DNA of 32,775 nt from Solirubrobacteraceae bacterium (GCA_024711025.1 JANJTP010000063.1:1-32775); one strand, 5' to 3'; numbered from the stretch's first letter, positions 9,046 to 21,071 are shown. A program made the numbers and translations. The notes: generated from the letters alone by a model not told the origin.

Positions 9046-10467
9046 GTGAACGGCGACGGACCGGCGCAGGGCGATGGACTGACGCAGAGCCTGGAGAAGC
9101 TGCGCGCCGACGGGGCCGGCGAGGCCGCCGTCGCGACCTTCCGCTCGTTCGCGCGGCGACTCGCCTGCGGTGAGAGCGGCCTGCTGCGCGAGGACGAGAT
9201 CGAGCCTGTCGGGACGCTTCCCGACGCAGAGGGCCTCCCCGAGCCGGATGCGGAGGCGGCGGCCGCGCTGCTCGACGCGACGATCGTGCTGAAGCTCAAC
9301 GGCGGACTCGGCACGAGCATGGGGATGACCCGCGCGAAGGCGCTGTTGGACGTCAAAGAGGGCCTGAGCTTCCTCGACGTGATCGCGCGGCAGGTGCGCG
9401 ACCTTCGACGGCGGCACGGTGAGCGCCCGCGGCTGCCGCTCGTGCTGCTCGACAGCTTCCACACCCGCGAGGACTCGCTGGCCGCGCTCGCGCGCTACGG
9501 CCCGCTGTCGGCCGACCTTCCGGCGGACGTCGTCCAGAACCGCTTCCCGAAGCTGCGCGACGACGGCTCGCTCGCGCCGGTCGCCTGGCCGGCCGACCCC
9601 GAGCTCGAGTGGGCGCCTCCCGGGCACGGCGACCTGTACGCCGTGCTGCAGTCGTCGGGACTGCTCGACGCGGCGCTGGAGCGCGGCTATCGGTGGCTGT
9701 TCGCGTCGAACGCCGACAACCTCGGCGCGACGCTCGACCCGCGGATCCTTGCGTTCCTCGCCGGCGAGCGGATCTCCTTCCTGATGGAGGTGGCCGAGCG
9801 CACCGCCGCCGATCGCAAGGGCGGCCATCTCGCACGCCGCGCGGGAGGCGGGGCACTCGTCCTGCGCGAGGTCGCGCAGACCGCCCCGCAGGACATGGAG
9901 GCATTCCAGGACGTCGCGCGGCACCGCTACTTCAACACGAACTCGATCTGGCTGGACCTGCGCGCACTCGCCGGCCTGCTCGGTGAGCGCGGCGGGGTGC
10001 TCGGGCTGCCGATGATCGTCAACCGCAAGACCGTCGACCCGACCGACGCGGGGTCGTCGCCGGTTATCCAGCTCGAGTCGGCGATGGGCGCGGCGATCGA
10101 CGTCTTCGAGGGCGCCGGTGCGCTGGGGGTGCCGCGTACGCGCTTCCTGCCGGTCAAGACGACCGACGACCTGCTCGTCCTGCGGTCCGACGCATATGCG
10201 CTGATCGACGACTGCCGGCTGGAGCTGGACCCCCGTCGCGGGGGCGTCGCGCCGCTCGTCCGGCTCGACGCCGACCGCTACCGCCTGCTCGCCGACTTCG
10301 AGTCCCGCTTCCCGGCCGGGCCGCCCTCGCTGCTCGAGTGCGAGCGGCTGACCGTGCGGGGCGATGTGCGCTTCGGCGGCGGCGTCGTCGTGCGCGGCGC
10401 GGTGACCATCGACCACGAAGGGCCCGGCCAGCTCGTCATCCCGGACGGGACTCCGCTTCAGGGCTGA
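9046..10467 (+). CDS. UTP--glucose-1-phosphate uridylyltransferase (eukaryotic-like class)
   Basis: Makes UDP-glucose from UTP and glucose 1-phosphate, the substrate of the Ugd encoded at 389. The 473-residue protein belongs to the UDPGP class related to eukaryotic UGPase rather than bacterial GalU. It has the nucleotide-binding LKLNGGLGTSMGM (about residues 84-96) with the downstream lysine in RAKALLDV, then LLDSFHT, HGDLY, SNADNLGA, the segment NTNSIWLDL, and the late motif FLPVKTTDDLL. A C-terminal beta-helix-like tail follows (RGDVRFGGGVVVRGAVTI). The start is GTG 9046, with no competing ATG before the conserved region. The gene ends overlapping the convergent ctaG-like gene by 10 bases. 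AGX-type UDP-GlcNAc pyrophosphorylase is less likely given the motif spelling. Confidence 0.9.
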   Translation: MNGDGPAQGDGLTQSLEKLRADGAGEAAVATFRSFARRLACGESGLLREDEIEPVGTLPDAEGLPEPDAEAAAALLDATIVLKLNGGLGTSMGMTRAKALLDVKEGLSFLDVIARQVRDLRRRHGERPRLPLVLLDSFHTREDSLAALARYGPLSADLPADVVQNRFPKLRDDGSLAPVAWPADPELEWAPPGHGDLYAVLQSSGLLDAALERGYRWLFASNADNLGATLDPRILAFLAGERISFLMEVAERTAADRKGGHLARRAGGGALVLREVAQTAPQDMEAFQDVARHRYFNTNSIWLDLRALAGLLGERGGVLGLPMIVNRKTVDPTDAGSSPVIQLESAMGAAIDVFEGAGALGVPRTRFLPVKTTDDLLVLRSDAYALIDDCRLELDPRRGGVAPLVRLDADRYRLLADFESRFPAGPPSLLECERLTVRGDVRFGGGVVVRGAVTIDHEGPGQLVIPDGTPLQG

Positions 10468-11321
10468 GTCGCGTCCGCCCGGCCACCCTGCTCCAGGCGG
10501 TCGATCAGCAGGTCGCGGCGTTGCTGCTCGCGCTCGCTGCGCTCGAGCGCGCGCACGATCAGGTACACGAGAACGATGCCCATGACGAGCGACTGCTCGA
10601 GCGCCATGATCGCGCCCGCCAGCTGCTGGTCGCTGTCGGCCGTGAGGCCCCAGATCGACTCGCGCGCCTGGTAGTACGGGTAGAGCGAGCGTGGCGCGAA
10701 CGTCAGGCCGATCCCGAGGACCCCGACGCCCAGCTTCGTCGCCGCCATGTAGAGCAGCGGCGCCAGCGCGCCCTCGCGGAAGCGCGAGCGGATCGGCGAC
10801 AACAGGTGCCACCAGTAGAGCAGCCCTACGCTGAGCAGGCTGACGTGCTCGATGACGTGGATCGTCGGGTTCTCGAGCGCGACGTCGTAGGCCGCCGGGA
10901 TGTGCCAGACCCAGACGACGAGGACGTAGAGCACGACCGCGACCCAGGGGTGGGCGAAGGCGCCCACGGCCTGCTCGAGCGCCATCAGCCGGCGCGTCGC
11001 CGGGCGCAGCAGGATCCTCGTCAGCCCCAGCATGAACAGCACGGGCGCGACGTCGAGCAGCAGCATGTGCTGGAGCATGTGTGGCGCGAAGGCCTGCTCG
11101 ACGAGGGCGTCGAGTGGCGAGACCAGGGCCACGAACAGCACGACCAGTCCGGCGACGTACGCGCCCAGGCGCCACACCGGCGCGGCGAGGGGACCGTCGT
11201 CGCGGCGCACGCGCACCCAGCGGGGCACGTACAGGCCGCCGAACGCGGCCAGCAACAGGATCGGTCCGGGCTCGAACGCCCAGGAGTAGTCGGGGGAGGC
11301 GGCGAGCGGCGCGCCGACCAT
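10458..11321 (-). CDS. CtaG-family (caa3_CtaG) cytochrome c oxidase assembly-like membrane protein
   Basis: An integral membrane protein of about 288 residues with some seven hydrophobic segments. Family features visible are the histidine-rich helix start APHMLQHMLLLDVAPVLFMLGL, the segment VWVWHIPAAYD, and HVIEHVSLLSVGLLYWW. This pattern is that of the caa3_CtaG family, linked to copper delivery and assembly of caa3-type oxidases. No oxidase gene is near, so the role is inferred from family only. The chosen start is ATG at 11321; in-frame GTGs at 11342 and 11336 and a TTG at 11360 are alternatives, and none has a clear ribosome site. It is convergent with the uridylyltransferase gene (10-base overlap) and divergent from comF. 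Confidence 0.8.
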   Translation of the reverse strand: MVGAPLAASPDYSWAFEPGPILLLAAFGGLYVPRWVRVRRDDGPLAAPVWRLGAYVAGLVVLFVALVSPLDALVEQAFAPHMLQHMLLLDVAPVLFMLGLTRILLRPATRRLMALEQAVGAFAHPWVAVVLYVLVVWVWHIPAAYDVALENPTIHVIEHVSLLSVGLLYWWHLLSPIRSRFREGALAPLLYMAATKLGVGVLGIGLTFAPRSLYPYYQARESIWGLTADSDQQLAGAIMALEQSLVMGIVLVYLIVRALERSEREQQRRDLLIDRLEQGGRADATQP

Positions 11322-11350
11322 CCAAACAGCCGTCACAGACACGTCGCACC

Positions 11351-12043
11351 ATGGTCGCAAAGCTCTCGTTGCACCGATGCGGGCGGTGCAGCGAGGCTGC
11401 CCCGGTGCGCGCCGAGAGCCTGATCGAGCTGGTCGCCCCGGCCCTCTGCTGGTCGTGTCGCAACCCCTCTCCGGCGCGCGGGCCGTTGTGCCCGCGATGC
11501 GCGGCCGCTCTGCCGTGGCTCGACGGACGCGATGCGCCGCAGCCGCCGGGTCTCGACGGCTGCCGGGCTCCGCTCGCCTTCGAGGGGCCGGCGCGTGACC
11601 TCGTCCACGCGCTGAAGCTGCGCCCGGCTCCGCGGGTGGCGCGGCTGATGGGCGCGCACCTGGTCCATGGCGCCCCTCCCGAGACGTGGCGGCCGGACGG
11701 GCTCGTGCTCGTCCCTGCGCCCGCGTCGCCGTGGCGCACGCACGCCCGCGGCATCGACCACACGACGGTCCTGGCTCGGGAGCTGGCGCGACGTACCGGG
11801 CTGCCCGTGGGAGCGGCGCTGCGCCGTCGCGGAGCGCCGTGGTCCCGTCAACGGGGCCGCACCCGCCGTGAGCGGCTGGCCGGTACCGCGCTGAGCGTCG
11901 AGGCGAGCCGGCCTGCCCCGTCCTGCTGCCTGCTCGTCGACGATGTGATGACCACCGGCGCGACGCTTGCCGCTTGTGCGGCGGCCCTGCGATCGGCCGG
12001 TGCGCGTCGGGTCTGCGCCGTGGTCTACGCCCGCGTCCTGTGA
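11351..12043 (+). CDS. comF: ComF-family phosphoribosyltransferase-like protein
   Basis: A 230-residue ComF homologue, a family required for DNA uptake in naturally competent bacteria and widespread elsewhere with unclear function. Residues about 30-55 hold a four-cysteine zinc finger (LCWSC ... LCPRC). The C-terminal half is a type I PRTase fold with the PRPP loop LLVDDVMTTGATL (about 196-208) and the preceding RxxNQ-like region (ARGIDHTTVLAREL). ATG 11351 is used because a start further downstream would remove the zinc finger region. It is divergent from the ctaG-like gene. The hibernation factor gene follows 49 bases later on the same strand. No other competence genes are visible in the window. 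Confidence 0.88.
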   Translation: MVAKLSLHRCGRCSEAAPVRAESLIELVAPALCWSCRNPSPARGPLCPRCAAALPWLDGRDAPQPPGLDGCRAPLAFEGPARDLVHALKLRPAPRVARLMGAHLVHGAPPETWRPDGLVLVPAPASPWRTHARGIDHTTVLARELARRTGLPVGAALRRRGAPWSRQRGRTRRERLAGTALSVEASRPAPSCCLLVDDVMTTGATLAACAAALRSAGARRVCAVVYARVL

Positions 12044-12092
12044 CCTGCTTCGCCCGCTAGCATCGGCCGCCCACGAGTCCGAGAGGATCGCC

Positions 12093-12446
12093 ATGCAGAT
12101 CGAGATCACCGGCACGAACGTCCCCGTCACGGACGAGCTGCGGGAGCACGTCGAAAGGCACTTCTCGAAGGTCGCGCGCACGGTCTCGGACCTCGCCACC
12201 TGCGACGTCGTGCTCGGCGAGGAGCGGAACCCCGCGATCGCCGAAGGCCGGCGCTGCGAGGCCACCATTCATCTCAAGGGCACGAGCCTGCACGCCAAGC
12301 AGCACGCGCGCGAGATGCAGATCGCGATCCACAAGGTGGCCGACGAGCTCGAGCGTCAGGCGCGACGGCATCGCGAGAAGCTCCGCGGGAGCCCCGGCGA
12401 CGACTCGATCCGCCACGTCGAGCCCACGGAGACGGAGTCGGCCTGA
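12093..12446 (+). CDS. hpf: Ribosome hibernation-promoting factor (RaiA/HPF family)
   Basis: A 117-residue ribosome-binding protein of the sigma-54 modulation/S30EA family that occupies the decoding channel of stalled 70S ribosomes. The beta-alpha-beta-beta-beta-alpha fold is visible as MQIEITGTNVPVTDELREHV, then CDVVLGEE, CEATIHLKG, and the closing basic helix AIHKVADELERQARRHREKL. This is nearer to the short form, because the C-terminal dimerisation domain of long HPF is absent; only an acidic 20-residue tail follows. That is unusual for actinobacteria, where long HPF is common. ATG 12093 is preceded by a good site, GAGAGG, at 12081-12086. It lies upstream of secA, an arrangement seen often in bacteria. 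Confidence 0.88.
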   Translation: MQIEITGTNVPVTDELREHVERHFSKVARTVSDLATCDVVLGEERNPAIAEGRRCEATIHLKGTSLHAKQHAREMQIAIHKVADELERQARRHREKLRGSPGDDSIRHVEPTETESA

Positions 12447-12554
12447 GCGGTTTCCGGGCGCTCCGGGATCGCCTGACGGGGCAGGCCCGCACGGGCCGCC
12501 GGCGGGCCGCGCCGAGGGTCCGAAGGCCGCAGGAGCGCGGGGTACACTCCGCCC

Positions 12555-15419
<2,865 letters not shown>

Positions 15420-15527
15420 GCGAGTCATGAGGTGCGGGGGCGGAGAGCCCGGGCCGGTCGCATTCGCCCTCTTCCGCGCGGCCTCCTCGGCAACGGCCGC
15501 CGGCCCGTCCGGAGGGAGCGTCGTCCC

Positions 15528-15647
15528 TCACCGTGGCCGGGGTTTGCCCCGGCCTGCCCGGGGGCTTCGAGGCGGGCTACGCGCTGCGTGCCTCGCGAGT
15601 CACCGTGGCCGGGGGTGCACCGACCTGCCTGGGGGATCATCCGAGGC
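15528..15647 (+). repeat. Two degenerate direct repeats with a GC hairpin after secA
   Basis: In the 371-base gap between secA and the ABC transporter, TCACCGTGGCCGGGG occurs at 15528-15542 and again at 15600-15614. Each copy is followed by related sequence of about 45 bases ending GAGGC. Copy 1 contains the perfect stem GGCCGGGG/CCCCGGCC (15535-15554). No gene is credible in this gap. The rest holds the leader and ribosome site of the next gene. Confidence 0.6.
15535..15554 (+). terminator. GC hairpin, probable secA terminator
   Basis: A perfect 8-bp stem with loop TTTG, 115 bases after the secA stop. There is no U-tract, as is usual in GC-rich actinobacteria. It could equally be part of the repeat. 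Confidence 0.45.
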
Positions 15648-15790
15648 ATCTCACCGGCTGGTCCAGCATGCGTATCCGTGAGTGTGTAGTCTGACCAAAC
15701 GAGGGAGGTACACAGGGCGAGGCGTCGTCATCGGCGCTCCGTTGGGTTCGCGGCGGTCGGCCGATCGCCGCTCGACCGGAGGAGAGAGGG

Positions 15791-16690
15791 ATGAGGGGCA
15801 TTTCACACAGGCTCGGCGCGCTGCTCGCGCTGCTGACGCTCGCGGTCTTCGTTGGCGCGGGGTGCGGCGGCAACGACAACGAGACGACGTCGTCCGCGAC
15901 TGAGACCGGCACGACGACCGCCACGGCGATCAAGGTTCCTGACGCGATCAAGTCGAAGGGCACGCTCGTCGTGGCGACCGACGCGAGCTACGCGCCGATG
16001 GAGTTCTTTGCGCCGGACGGCAAGACGATCGAGGGGCTGGACGCCGACTTCGCCAAGGCGATCGCGGCCAAGCTGGGGCTGGAGGCGGACGTCAAGAACG
16101 TCACCTTCGACGCGATCATCCCGGGCCTGGCGGCGCACAAGTACGACGTCGGGATGTCTTCGTTCACCGATACGAAGGAGCGCGAGCAGACCGTCGACTT
16201 CGTGACGTACTTCACCGCCGGCACCTCGTTCTTCACCAAGGCGCAGGGCGGTAAGGACATCACCGGCCTGGCCGACCTCTGTGGCGTCAAGGTCGCCGTC
16301 CAGCGCGGCACGACGATGGCCGACGACGGCAACGCCCAGTCCAAGAAGTGCAAGGCCGACGGCAAGCCCGGCGTCGACGTGCAGGTCTATCCCACCCAGG
16401 ACGGCGCGAACCTCGCGATCGTCTCGGGCCGAGCTCAGATCGGCTTCGCCGACTCCCCGGTCGTCGCCTACCAGATCCAGAAGTCCGAGGGGAAGCTCAA
16501 GGCGACCGGCACGCCGTACGCGGTCGCGCCGTTCGGCATCGCGATCCCCAAGGACAGCGGCCTCGCCGAGCCGATCCTGGAGGCGGTCAAGGCGACGATG
16601 GCCGACGGCGACTACCAGAAGATCCTCGAGAAGTGGGGCGTGCAGGACAGCGCCATCACGAGCCCGGTGATCAACGGGGCGGAGTCCTAG
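15791..16690 (+). CDS. Amino-acid ABC transporter substrate-binding lipoprotein
   Basis: Extracytoplasmic binding protein (SBP_bac_3 family) that captures a polar amino acid or related small solute for the permease encoded next. The 299 residues begin with a lipoprotein signal ending in a VGAGC lipobox (Cys about residue 27) and a Thr/Ser-rich linker. Domain landmarks follow: KSKGTLVVATDASYAPMEF, GLDADFAKAIA, the FDAIIPGL hinge region and VQRGTT. The C-terminal lobe has PFGIAIPKDSGL. ATG 15791 has a strong ribosome site (GGAGGAGAGAGGG). It heads a three-gene operon with permease and ATPase. Two paralogues lie at 24023 and 26674. The substrate cannot be named from sequence. Confidence 0.93.
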   Translation: MRGISHRLGALLALLTLAVFVGAGCGGNDNETTSSATETGTTTATAIKVPDAIKSKGTLVVATDASYAPMEFFAPDGKTIEGLDADFAKAIAAKLGLEADVKNVTFDAIIPGLAAHKYDVGMSSFTDTKEREQTVDFVTYFTAGTSFFTKAQGGKDITGLADLCGVKVAVQRGTTMADDGNAQSKKCKADGKPGVDVQVYPTQDGANLAIVSGRAQIGFADSPVVAYQIQKSEGKLKATGTPYAVAPFGIAIPKDSGLAEPILEAVKATMADGDYQKILEKWGVQDSAITSPVINGAES

Positions 16691-16696
16691 ACGCCG

Positions 16697-17679
16697 ATGC
16701 GGCCCGCTGAGCCCAACGGGGGTTCGATGGCGGCGCCTGCAGGGTCACCGCCCGCCGGGGGTTCACCGGCGGGCGGCCCTCCCGCGGAGGCGATCACCGC
16801 CGTCCCCGTCCGCCATCCGGGGCGGTGGATCGCGGCAGCGATCGTCGTCGCCCTCGCTTTCGTCGTCATCCGCTCGATGGCGACCAACCCGCGCTTCGAG
16901 TGGAGCGTCGTCGGCGACTTCCTCTTCTCGAGCCGCATCATCGACGGTCTGATCGTCACGCTCTACCTGACGGCCATCGCGATGGTGATCGGAATCCTGC
17001 TCGGGATCCTGCTCGCCGTTATGCGGCTCTCGCCGAATCCGATGGTGTCCGGTGCGAGCGGCTTCTACATCTGGCTGTTTCGCGGCACGCCGGTCCTCGT
17101 GCAGCTGCTGTTCTGGAACTTCATCTCGGCCGTCTACCCGACGATCGACTTCGGGCTGGTCTCGTTCGAGGCCAACTCGCTGATCACGCCGCTCGTCGCC
17201 GCGATCCTCGGCCTGGGCCTCAACGAGGGGGCATACATGGCGGAGATCGTGCGAGCCGGGATCCTGTCGGTCGACGAGGGACAGGGCGAGGCCGCGTCGG
17301 CGCTCGGCATGACGCGCCTGCAGACGATGCGGCGGATCGTGCTGCCGCAGGCGATGCGCGTGATCGTGCCGCCGACCGGCAACGAGACGATCTCGATGCT
17401 CAAGACGAGCTCGCTCGCCAGCGTCATCGCGCTGACCGAGCTGCTCTACGCCGGCCAGCTGATCTACTCGGCGAACTACAAGCAGATCCCGCTGCTGATC
17501 ACGGTCAGCATCTGGTATCTCGTCGCGACGACCGTGCTGTCGATCGGCCAGTACTACCTGGAGCGGCGCTTCGGTCGCGGGGCCAAGCGCGAGCAGAAGC
17601 AGACGCCGTTGCAGCGCCTGCGCCGGATCCTCATCCCGACACACGTGCGGCCTGAGGACGTTCAGACCGGAGGAGGCGG

Positions 17680-17683
<4 letters not shown>
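16697..17683 (+). CDS. Amino-acid ABC transporter permease (HisM/GlnP type)
   Basis: Inner-membrane permease of the polar amino-acid uptake family. The 328-residue protein has a low-complexity Pro/Gly/Ala N-terminal extension of about 35 residues. A first transmembrane segment follows ([15 protein letters not shown]), then the conserved [16 protein letters not shown], the segment [15 protein letters not shown], and the EAA loop [23 protein letters not shown] that docks on the ATPase. The gene starts 6 bases after the binding-protein stop and overlaps the ATPase gene by four bases (ATGA). It is probably a homodimer since no second permease is present. The first ATG (16697) is used; ATG 16728 would trim the extension and has no clear advantage. 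Confidence 0.93.
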
Positions 17684-18450
<767 letters not shown>

Positions 18451-18457
18451 GGCGGGC

Positions 18458-18483
18458 GGTGCGGGCCGGTCGCGGCCCGCACC
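18458..18483 (+). terminator. GC hairpin ending the ABC transporter operon
   Basis: GGTGCGGGCC pairs perfectly with GGCCCGCACC around a six-base loop, 7 bases after the ATPase stop. There is no U-tract. A short tandem (GCGTACCCCCGGCCGAT, two near copies around 18494-18530) follows, with no gene before 18722. Confidence 0.7.
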
Positions 18484-18594
18484 GTGTCCGTTGCGTACCC
18501 CCCGGCCGATGCGTACCCCCGGCCGATGCGCAGCCGCGGAGTGGGGAGCGAGCGGCTCGCGGCGCGGCTTGGCGGGGTATGCCGCAGCCTAGAA

Positions 18595-18610
18595 CTACAC
18601 TATAGTGAAG
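18595..18610. promoter_or_regulatory. Island box 1 (inverted orientation), upstream of the XRE-cupin gene
   Basis: CTACACTATAGTGAAG is the reverse complement form of the 16-bp box CTTCA-N6-TGTAG found five more times in this island. It is nearly palindromic and embeds a TATAGT -10-like sequence. It lies 111 bases before the regulator start, which fits autoregulation by the XRE-cupin protein. Confidence 0.7.
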
Positions 18611-18721
18611 GCAGGTTCTGTTCACGAGGGTAGGATGAGGTAGTCTCGGTGGAGCCTGGCCACAATTCCCCGTCGTGGGACCTCGGGCCTCCGCGACGGG
18701 CCGACAGGGATGTAGCCCCGC

Positions 18722-19348
18722 ATGCATTCAACAGACGAGCAGATCGAATCCGCGCCCGTCGACGTCTCCGTGATCGATGACGGAGAGCTCGTCTCCCGCC
18801 TCGGCGCGATGCTCAAGGACCATCGCAAGGGGCGCTTCACGATCGAGGCGCTCGCGGCACGGTCGGGGGTCAGCGCCGGGCTGATCAGCCAGATCGAGCG
18901 CGGGATCGGCAACCCGTCGTTCTCGACGCTCGCACGCCTCTCGTACGCACTGGGACTGCCGCTCGCCTCGATGTTCGAGGGGCCGCACTTCGACGAGCAG
19001 CAGATGGTCGTGCGCCGCGCGGAGCGGCGTCGGCTGGTGATGCCCGGCGACGGCAGCGTGCACGAGATGCTCGTCCCCGATCCGAACCGCAAGCTCGGCG
19101 TGATGGCGACGGTGTTCCCGCCCGGGTTCCCGTTCGGCGAGGTGCCCAGCTCCCACCCCGGTGAGGAGTTCGTCCTCGTGGTCTCGGGGACGGTGCACAT
19201 CAAGGTGGGCGGTCAGCCGTTCGTCCTCGAGCAGGGCGACTCGCTCATCTACGACTCGGCGCTGCCCCACGTTTGGGCGAATCCGTCGGACGAGCCGGCG
19301 GAGATCCTGCTCGTCTCGACGCCGCCGGCGAGCGGCGCCCCTCACTGA
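18722..19348 (+). CDS. XRE-family regulator with C-terminal cupin sensor domain
   Basis: A 208-residue one-component regulator. Residues about 25-80 form an XRE helix-turn-helix (RFTIEALAARSGVSAGLISQIERG, then NPSFSTLARLSYALGLPL). Residues about 135-200 form a cupin_2 barrel with the metal/ligand motif SSHPGEEFVLVVSG and the later EQGDSLIYDSALPHVW. Regulators of this build commonly control catabolic and amino-acid/polyamine genes by sensing small metabolites. It lies between the amino-acid ABC operon and the catabolic genes and has a copy of the shared box upstream. It is therefore the best candidate to bind that box across the island; this is inference. ATG 18722 follows a weak ribosome site. 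The leader contains a CCCGTCG/CGACGGG hairpin (18669-18700). Confidence 0.92.
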   Translation: MHSTDEQIESAPVDVSVIDDGELVSRLGAMLKDHRKGRFTIEALAARSGVSAGLISQIERGIGNPSFSTLARLSYALGLPLASMFEGPHFDEQQMVVRRAERRRLVMPGDGSVHEMLVPDPNRKLGVMATVFPPGFPFGEVPSSHPGEEFVLVVSGTVHIKVGGQPFVLEQGDSLIYDSALPHVWANPSDEPAEILLVSTPPASGAPH

Positions 19349-19490
19349 TCGGACGTTCGTGCCGTTCCCGGAGGGGATCGGTCACTTAGGCGCTTCTCCA
19401 GCCGGCGCGCGCTCCTCGGCGCGTGGCTTCCGGCGCTCTCCGGTGGGCTGATGGCACCTGCTTGACGCCGTCCGGAGATCGGCGAAGCCC

Positions 19491-19506
19491 CCGGCCACGA
19501 GGCCGG
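19491..19506 (+). terminator. Small GC hairpin after the regulator gene
   Basis: CCGGCC-ACGA-GGCCGG, a 6-bp stem within the 276-base gap after the regulator. It lies just upstream of the next promoter and could end the regulator transcript. Evidence is weak. Confidence 0.35.
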
Positions 19507-19528
19507 AAGCGCGACTCTTGATCGCATT

Positions 19529-19544
19529 CTTCACTTTGCTGTAG
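19529..19544 (+). promoter_or_regulatory. Island box 2, promoter of the carbamoylase operon
   Basis: CTTCACTTTGCTGTAG. A -35-like TTGATC stands at 19518-19523, 16 bases before TGTAGG (19540-19545) in the -10 position. Same layout as boxes 3-6. Confidence 0.75.
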
Positions 19545-19624
19545 GGACTTGCTATCTTTTGAAGTCCGGCCGGCCGACGCGATCGGAGGCGGGAACTCAG
19601 GAGCCTTGCAGGAGAGGAGCCAGC

Positions 19625-19723
19625 ATGTTCAAGGTGAGGGAAGAGGGCCTCTGGACGGGTCAGGATCGCTGTCATGCGACCGGCGGGATCGATTGCGCCG
19701 GCGCGCCCGCGTGGCGTGGCTGA
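19625..19723 (+). CDS. Possible 32-codon leader ORF overlapping the carbamoylase start
   Basis: ATG 19625 has a far better ribosome site (AGGAGAGGAG just upstream) than the annotated carbamoylase start, and lies about 80 bases after box 2. It reads 32 codons, beginning MFKVREEGLW, to TGA 19721-19723, in a different frame from the 19674 gene. Three readings are possible. It may be a leader peptide coupling translation, the true start of the carbamoylase followed by a frameshift, or chance. No family is recognised. Confidence 0.35.
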   Translation: MFKVREEGLWTGQDRCHATGGIDCAGAPAWRG

Positions 19724-21071
19724 GCCCGTGCGGGCGGGAACCGTGGCCGGCCTCGACGCTGCGCTGCCGGAGGACGAGGCGGGAGCGAGCCTCGACGCCG
19801 CGCTGCCGGAGGACGAGGCGGGAGCGAGCCTCGACGCCGCCCGCGTCCTGAGCGACCTGGATGAGCTCGCCGCGATCAGCGATCCGGGGCCGGGCGTCAC
19901 GCGAGTGGCATACACCCAGCGCGACGCGGAGGGCCGTGCGTGGTTCGCCCGACGCTGCGACGAGCTCGGGCTGCGGTTCGAGGTCGATTCTCACGGTAAT
20001 TGCTTCGGTTGGTCGCCCGGCTGTGACGAACGTCCGGCTGTCCTGGTCGGCTCGCACCTGGACTCGGTCCGCGAGGCCGGCAGCTACGACGGGGTGCTTG
20101 GAGTCGTCGTCGGCTTCGAGATCGCCCGTCGAGCGCTCACACGGGATCCCGGCGCGCCGGTGGCAGTCGTCTCGTTTGCCTGCGAGGAGTCGACGCGGTT
20201 CGGGATCGGGACGGTCGGCAGCCGACTGCTGTTCGGCGATCTCGACGGCGGAGCGCTCGAGGATCTGCAGGACCTCGACGGCACTCCGCTGCGCGAGGTG
20301 CTCAGCGGAGCGGGCCTCGACCCTGCGGCGTCTTCGACGTTCGACCCTGACGGCATCGCCGCGTTCGTCGAGGTTCACGTCGATCAGGGCAGCGGACTTG
20401 GCGACACCGGCACCGTGGGCGTCGTGCCTGCGATCGCCGGCTGCATCCGCACGCGGATCAGCTGGCGGGGAGAGGCGTCCCACTCCGGCGCGCATGCGCG
20501 CTCCCAGCGTCGAAACGCGCTGCTGGGTGCGGCGCGGTTCATCGTCGCAGCCGAGGATCTCTGGTCCGAGATCGACGCGCGCGGCGAGTCGGCGACGGTC
20601 ACCATCGGGTGGCTGGAGAACCGTCCCAACGCACCGAACTCGGTCGTTGGGACCACGGATGTGGTCGTGGATCTCCGCTCGCCGGACGCGGCGGTCCTGA
20701 CGGCGACCGAGGAGGCGCTCGAGCGGATCGCGCGCGACGTCGGGGAGGAAGGGGGCCTCGAGGTCGATGTGAAGACGCTCGGGCGCATCGAGCCGGTCGA
20801 GATGTCGGCTGCGGTCGTCGGCATCCTCCGGGAGTCCGCTCGCGACGCGGAGGTCGACCACCGCCTCTTCCCGTCGATGGCGGGCCACGACACCGAGGTG
20901 CTGGCTCACCGGATCCCGAGCGCGATGCTGTTCGTCGCCAATCCGGCCGGGGTCAGCCACAACCCGGCCGAGGCGATCAGCAGGGAGAGCCTCGCAGGTG
21001 CGCTGACGATGCTGGACAGGGCGTTGCCGGAGCTTTTCGTAATGCGGGCTACCAGGTTGGAGGGTGAGTGA
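19674..21071 (+). CDS. M20-family N-carbamoyl amino acid hydrolase / allantoate amidohydrolase-like
   Basis: Zinc amidohydrolase of the hydantoinase/carbamoylase family, hydrolysing a ureido group to CO2, ammonia and an amino compound. Metal ligands are visible in GSHLDS (His), SYDGVLG (Asp), CEESTRFG (Glu), HVDQG (His) and the late VSHNP (His). The dimerisation-domain motif GEASHSG and the substrate loop MAGHD are also present. The conserved domain starts about residue 60; the preceding region contains a 13-residue tandem duplication. ATG 19674 lacks a good ribosome site, so the true start may be downstream or involve the leader ORF at 19625. The following cyclic amidohydrolase gene overlaps by GTGA. 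The substrate may be a carbamoyl amino acid, allantoate or a ureido acid; sequence alone does not separate them. Confidence 0.88.
   Translation: MRPAGSIAPARPRGVAEPVRAGTVAGLDAALPEDEAGASLDAALPEDEAGASLDAARVLSDLDELAAISDPGPGVTRVAYTQRDAEGRAWFARRCDELGLRFEVDSHGNCFGWSPGCDERPAVLVGSHLDSVREAGSYDGVLGVVVGFEIARRALTRDPGAPVAVVSFACEESTRFGIGTVGSRLLFGDLDGGALEDLQDLDGTPLREVLSGAGLDPAASSTFDPDGIAAFVEVHVDQGSGLGDTGTVGVVPAIAGCIRTRISWRGEASHSGAHARSQRRNALLGAARFIVAAEDLWSEIDARGESATVTIGWLENRPNAPNSVVGTTDVVVDLRSPDAAVLTATEEALERIARDVGEEGGLEVDVKTLGRIEPVEMSAAVVGILRESARDAEVDHRLFPSMAGHDTEVLAHRIPSAMLFVANPAGVSHNPAEAISRESLAGALTMLDRALPELFVMRATRLEGE
19751..19840 (+). repeat. 39-bp in-frame tandem duplication in the carbamoylase N-terminus
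   Basis: Units at 19751-19789 and 19790-19828 are nearly identical, with a partial third copy to 19840. Each encodes 13 residues including LDAALPEDEAGA. The unit precedes the catalytic domain, so copy number probably does not affect the fold. Confidence 0.9.

Noticed and set aside
15660-15790. A seventh copy of the CTTCA-N6-TGTAG box before the ABC transporter operon
   Set aside because: TGTAG is present near 15685, but the sequence 11 bases before it does not match CTTCA and no TTGA element stands at the right place.
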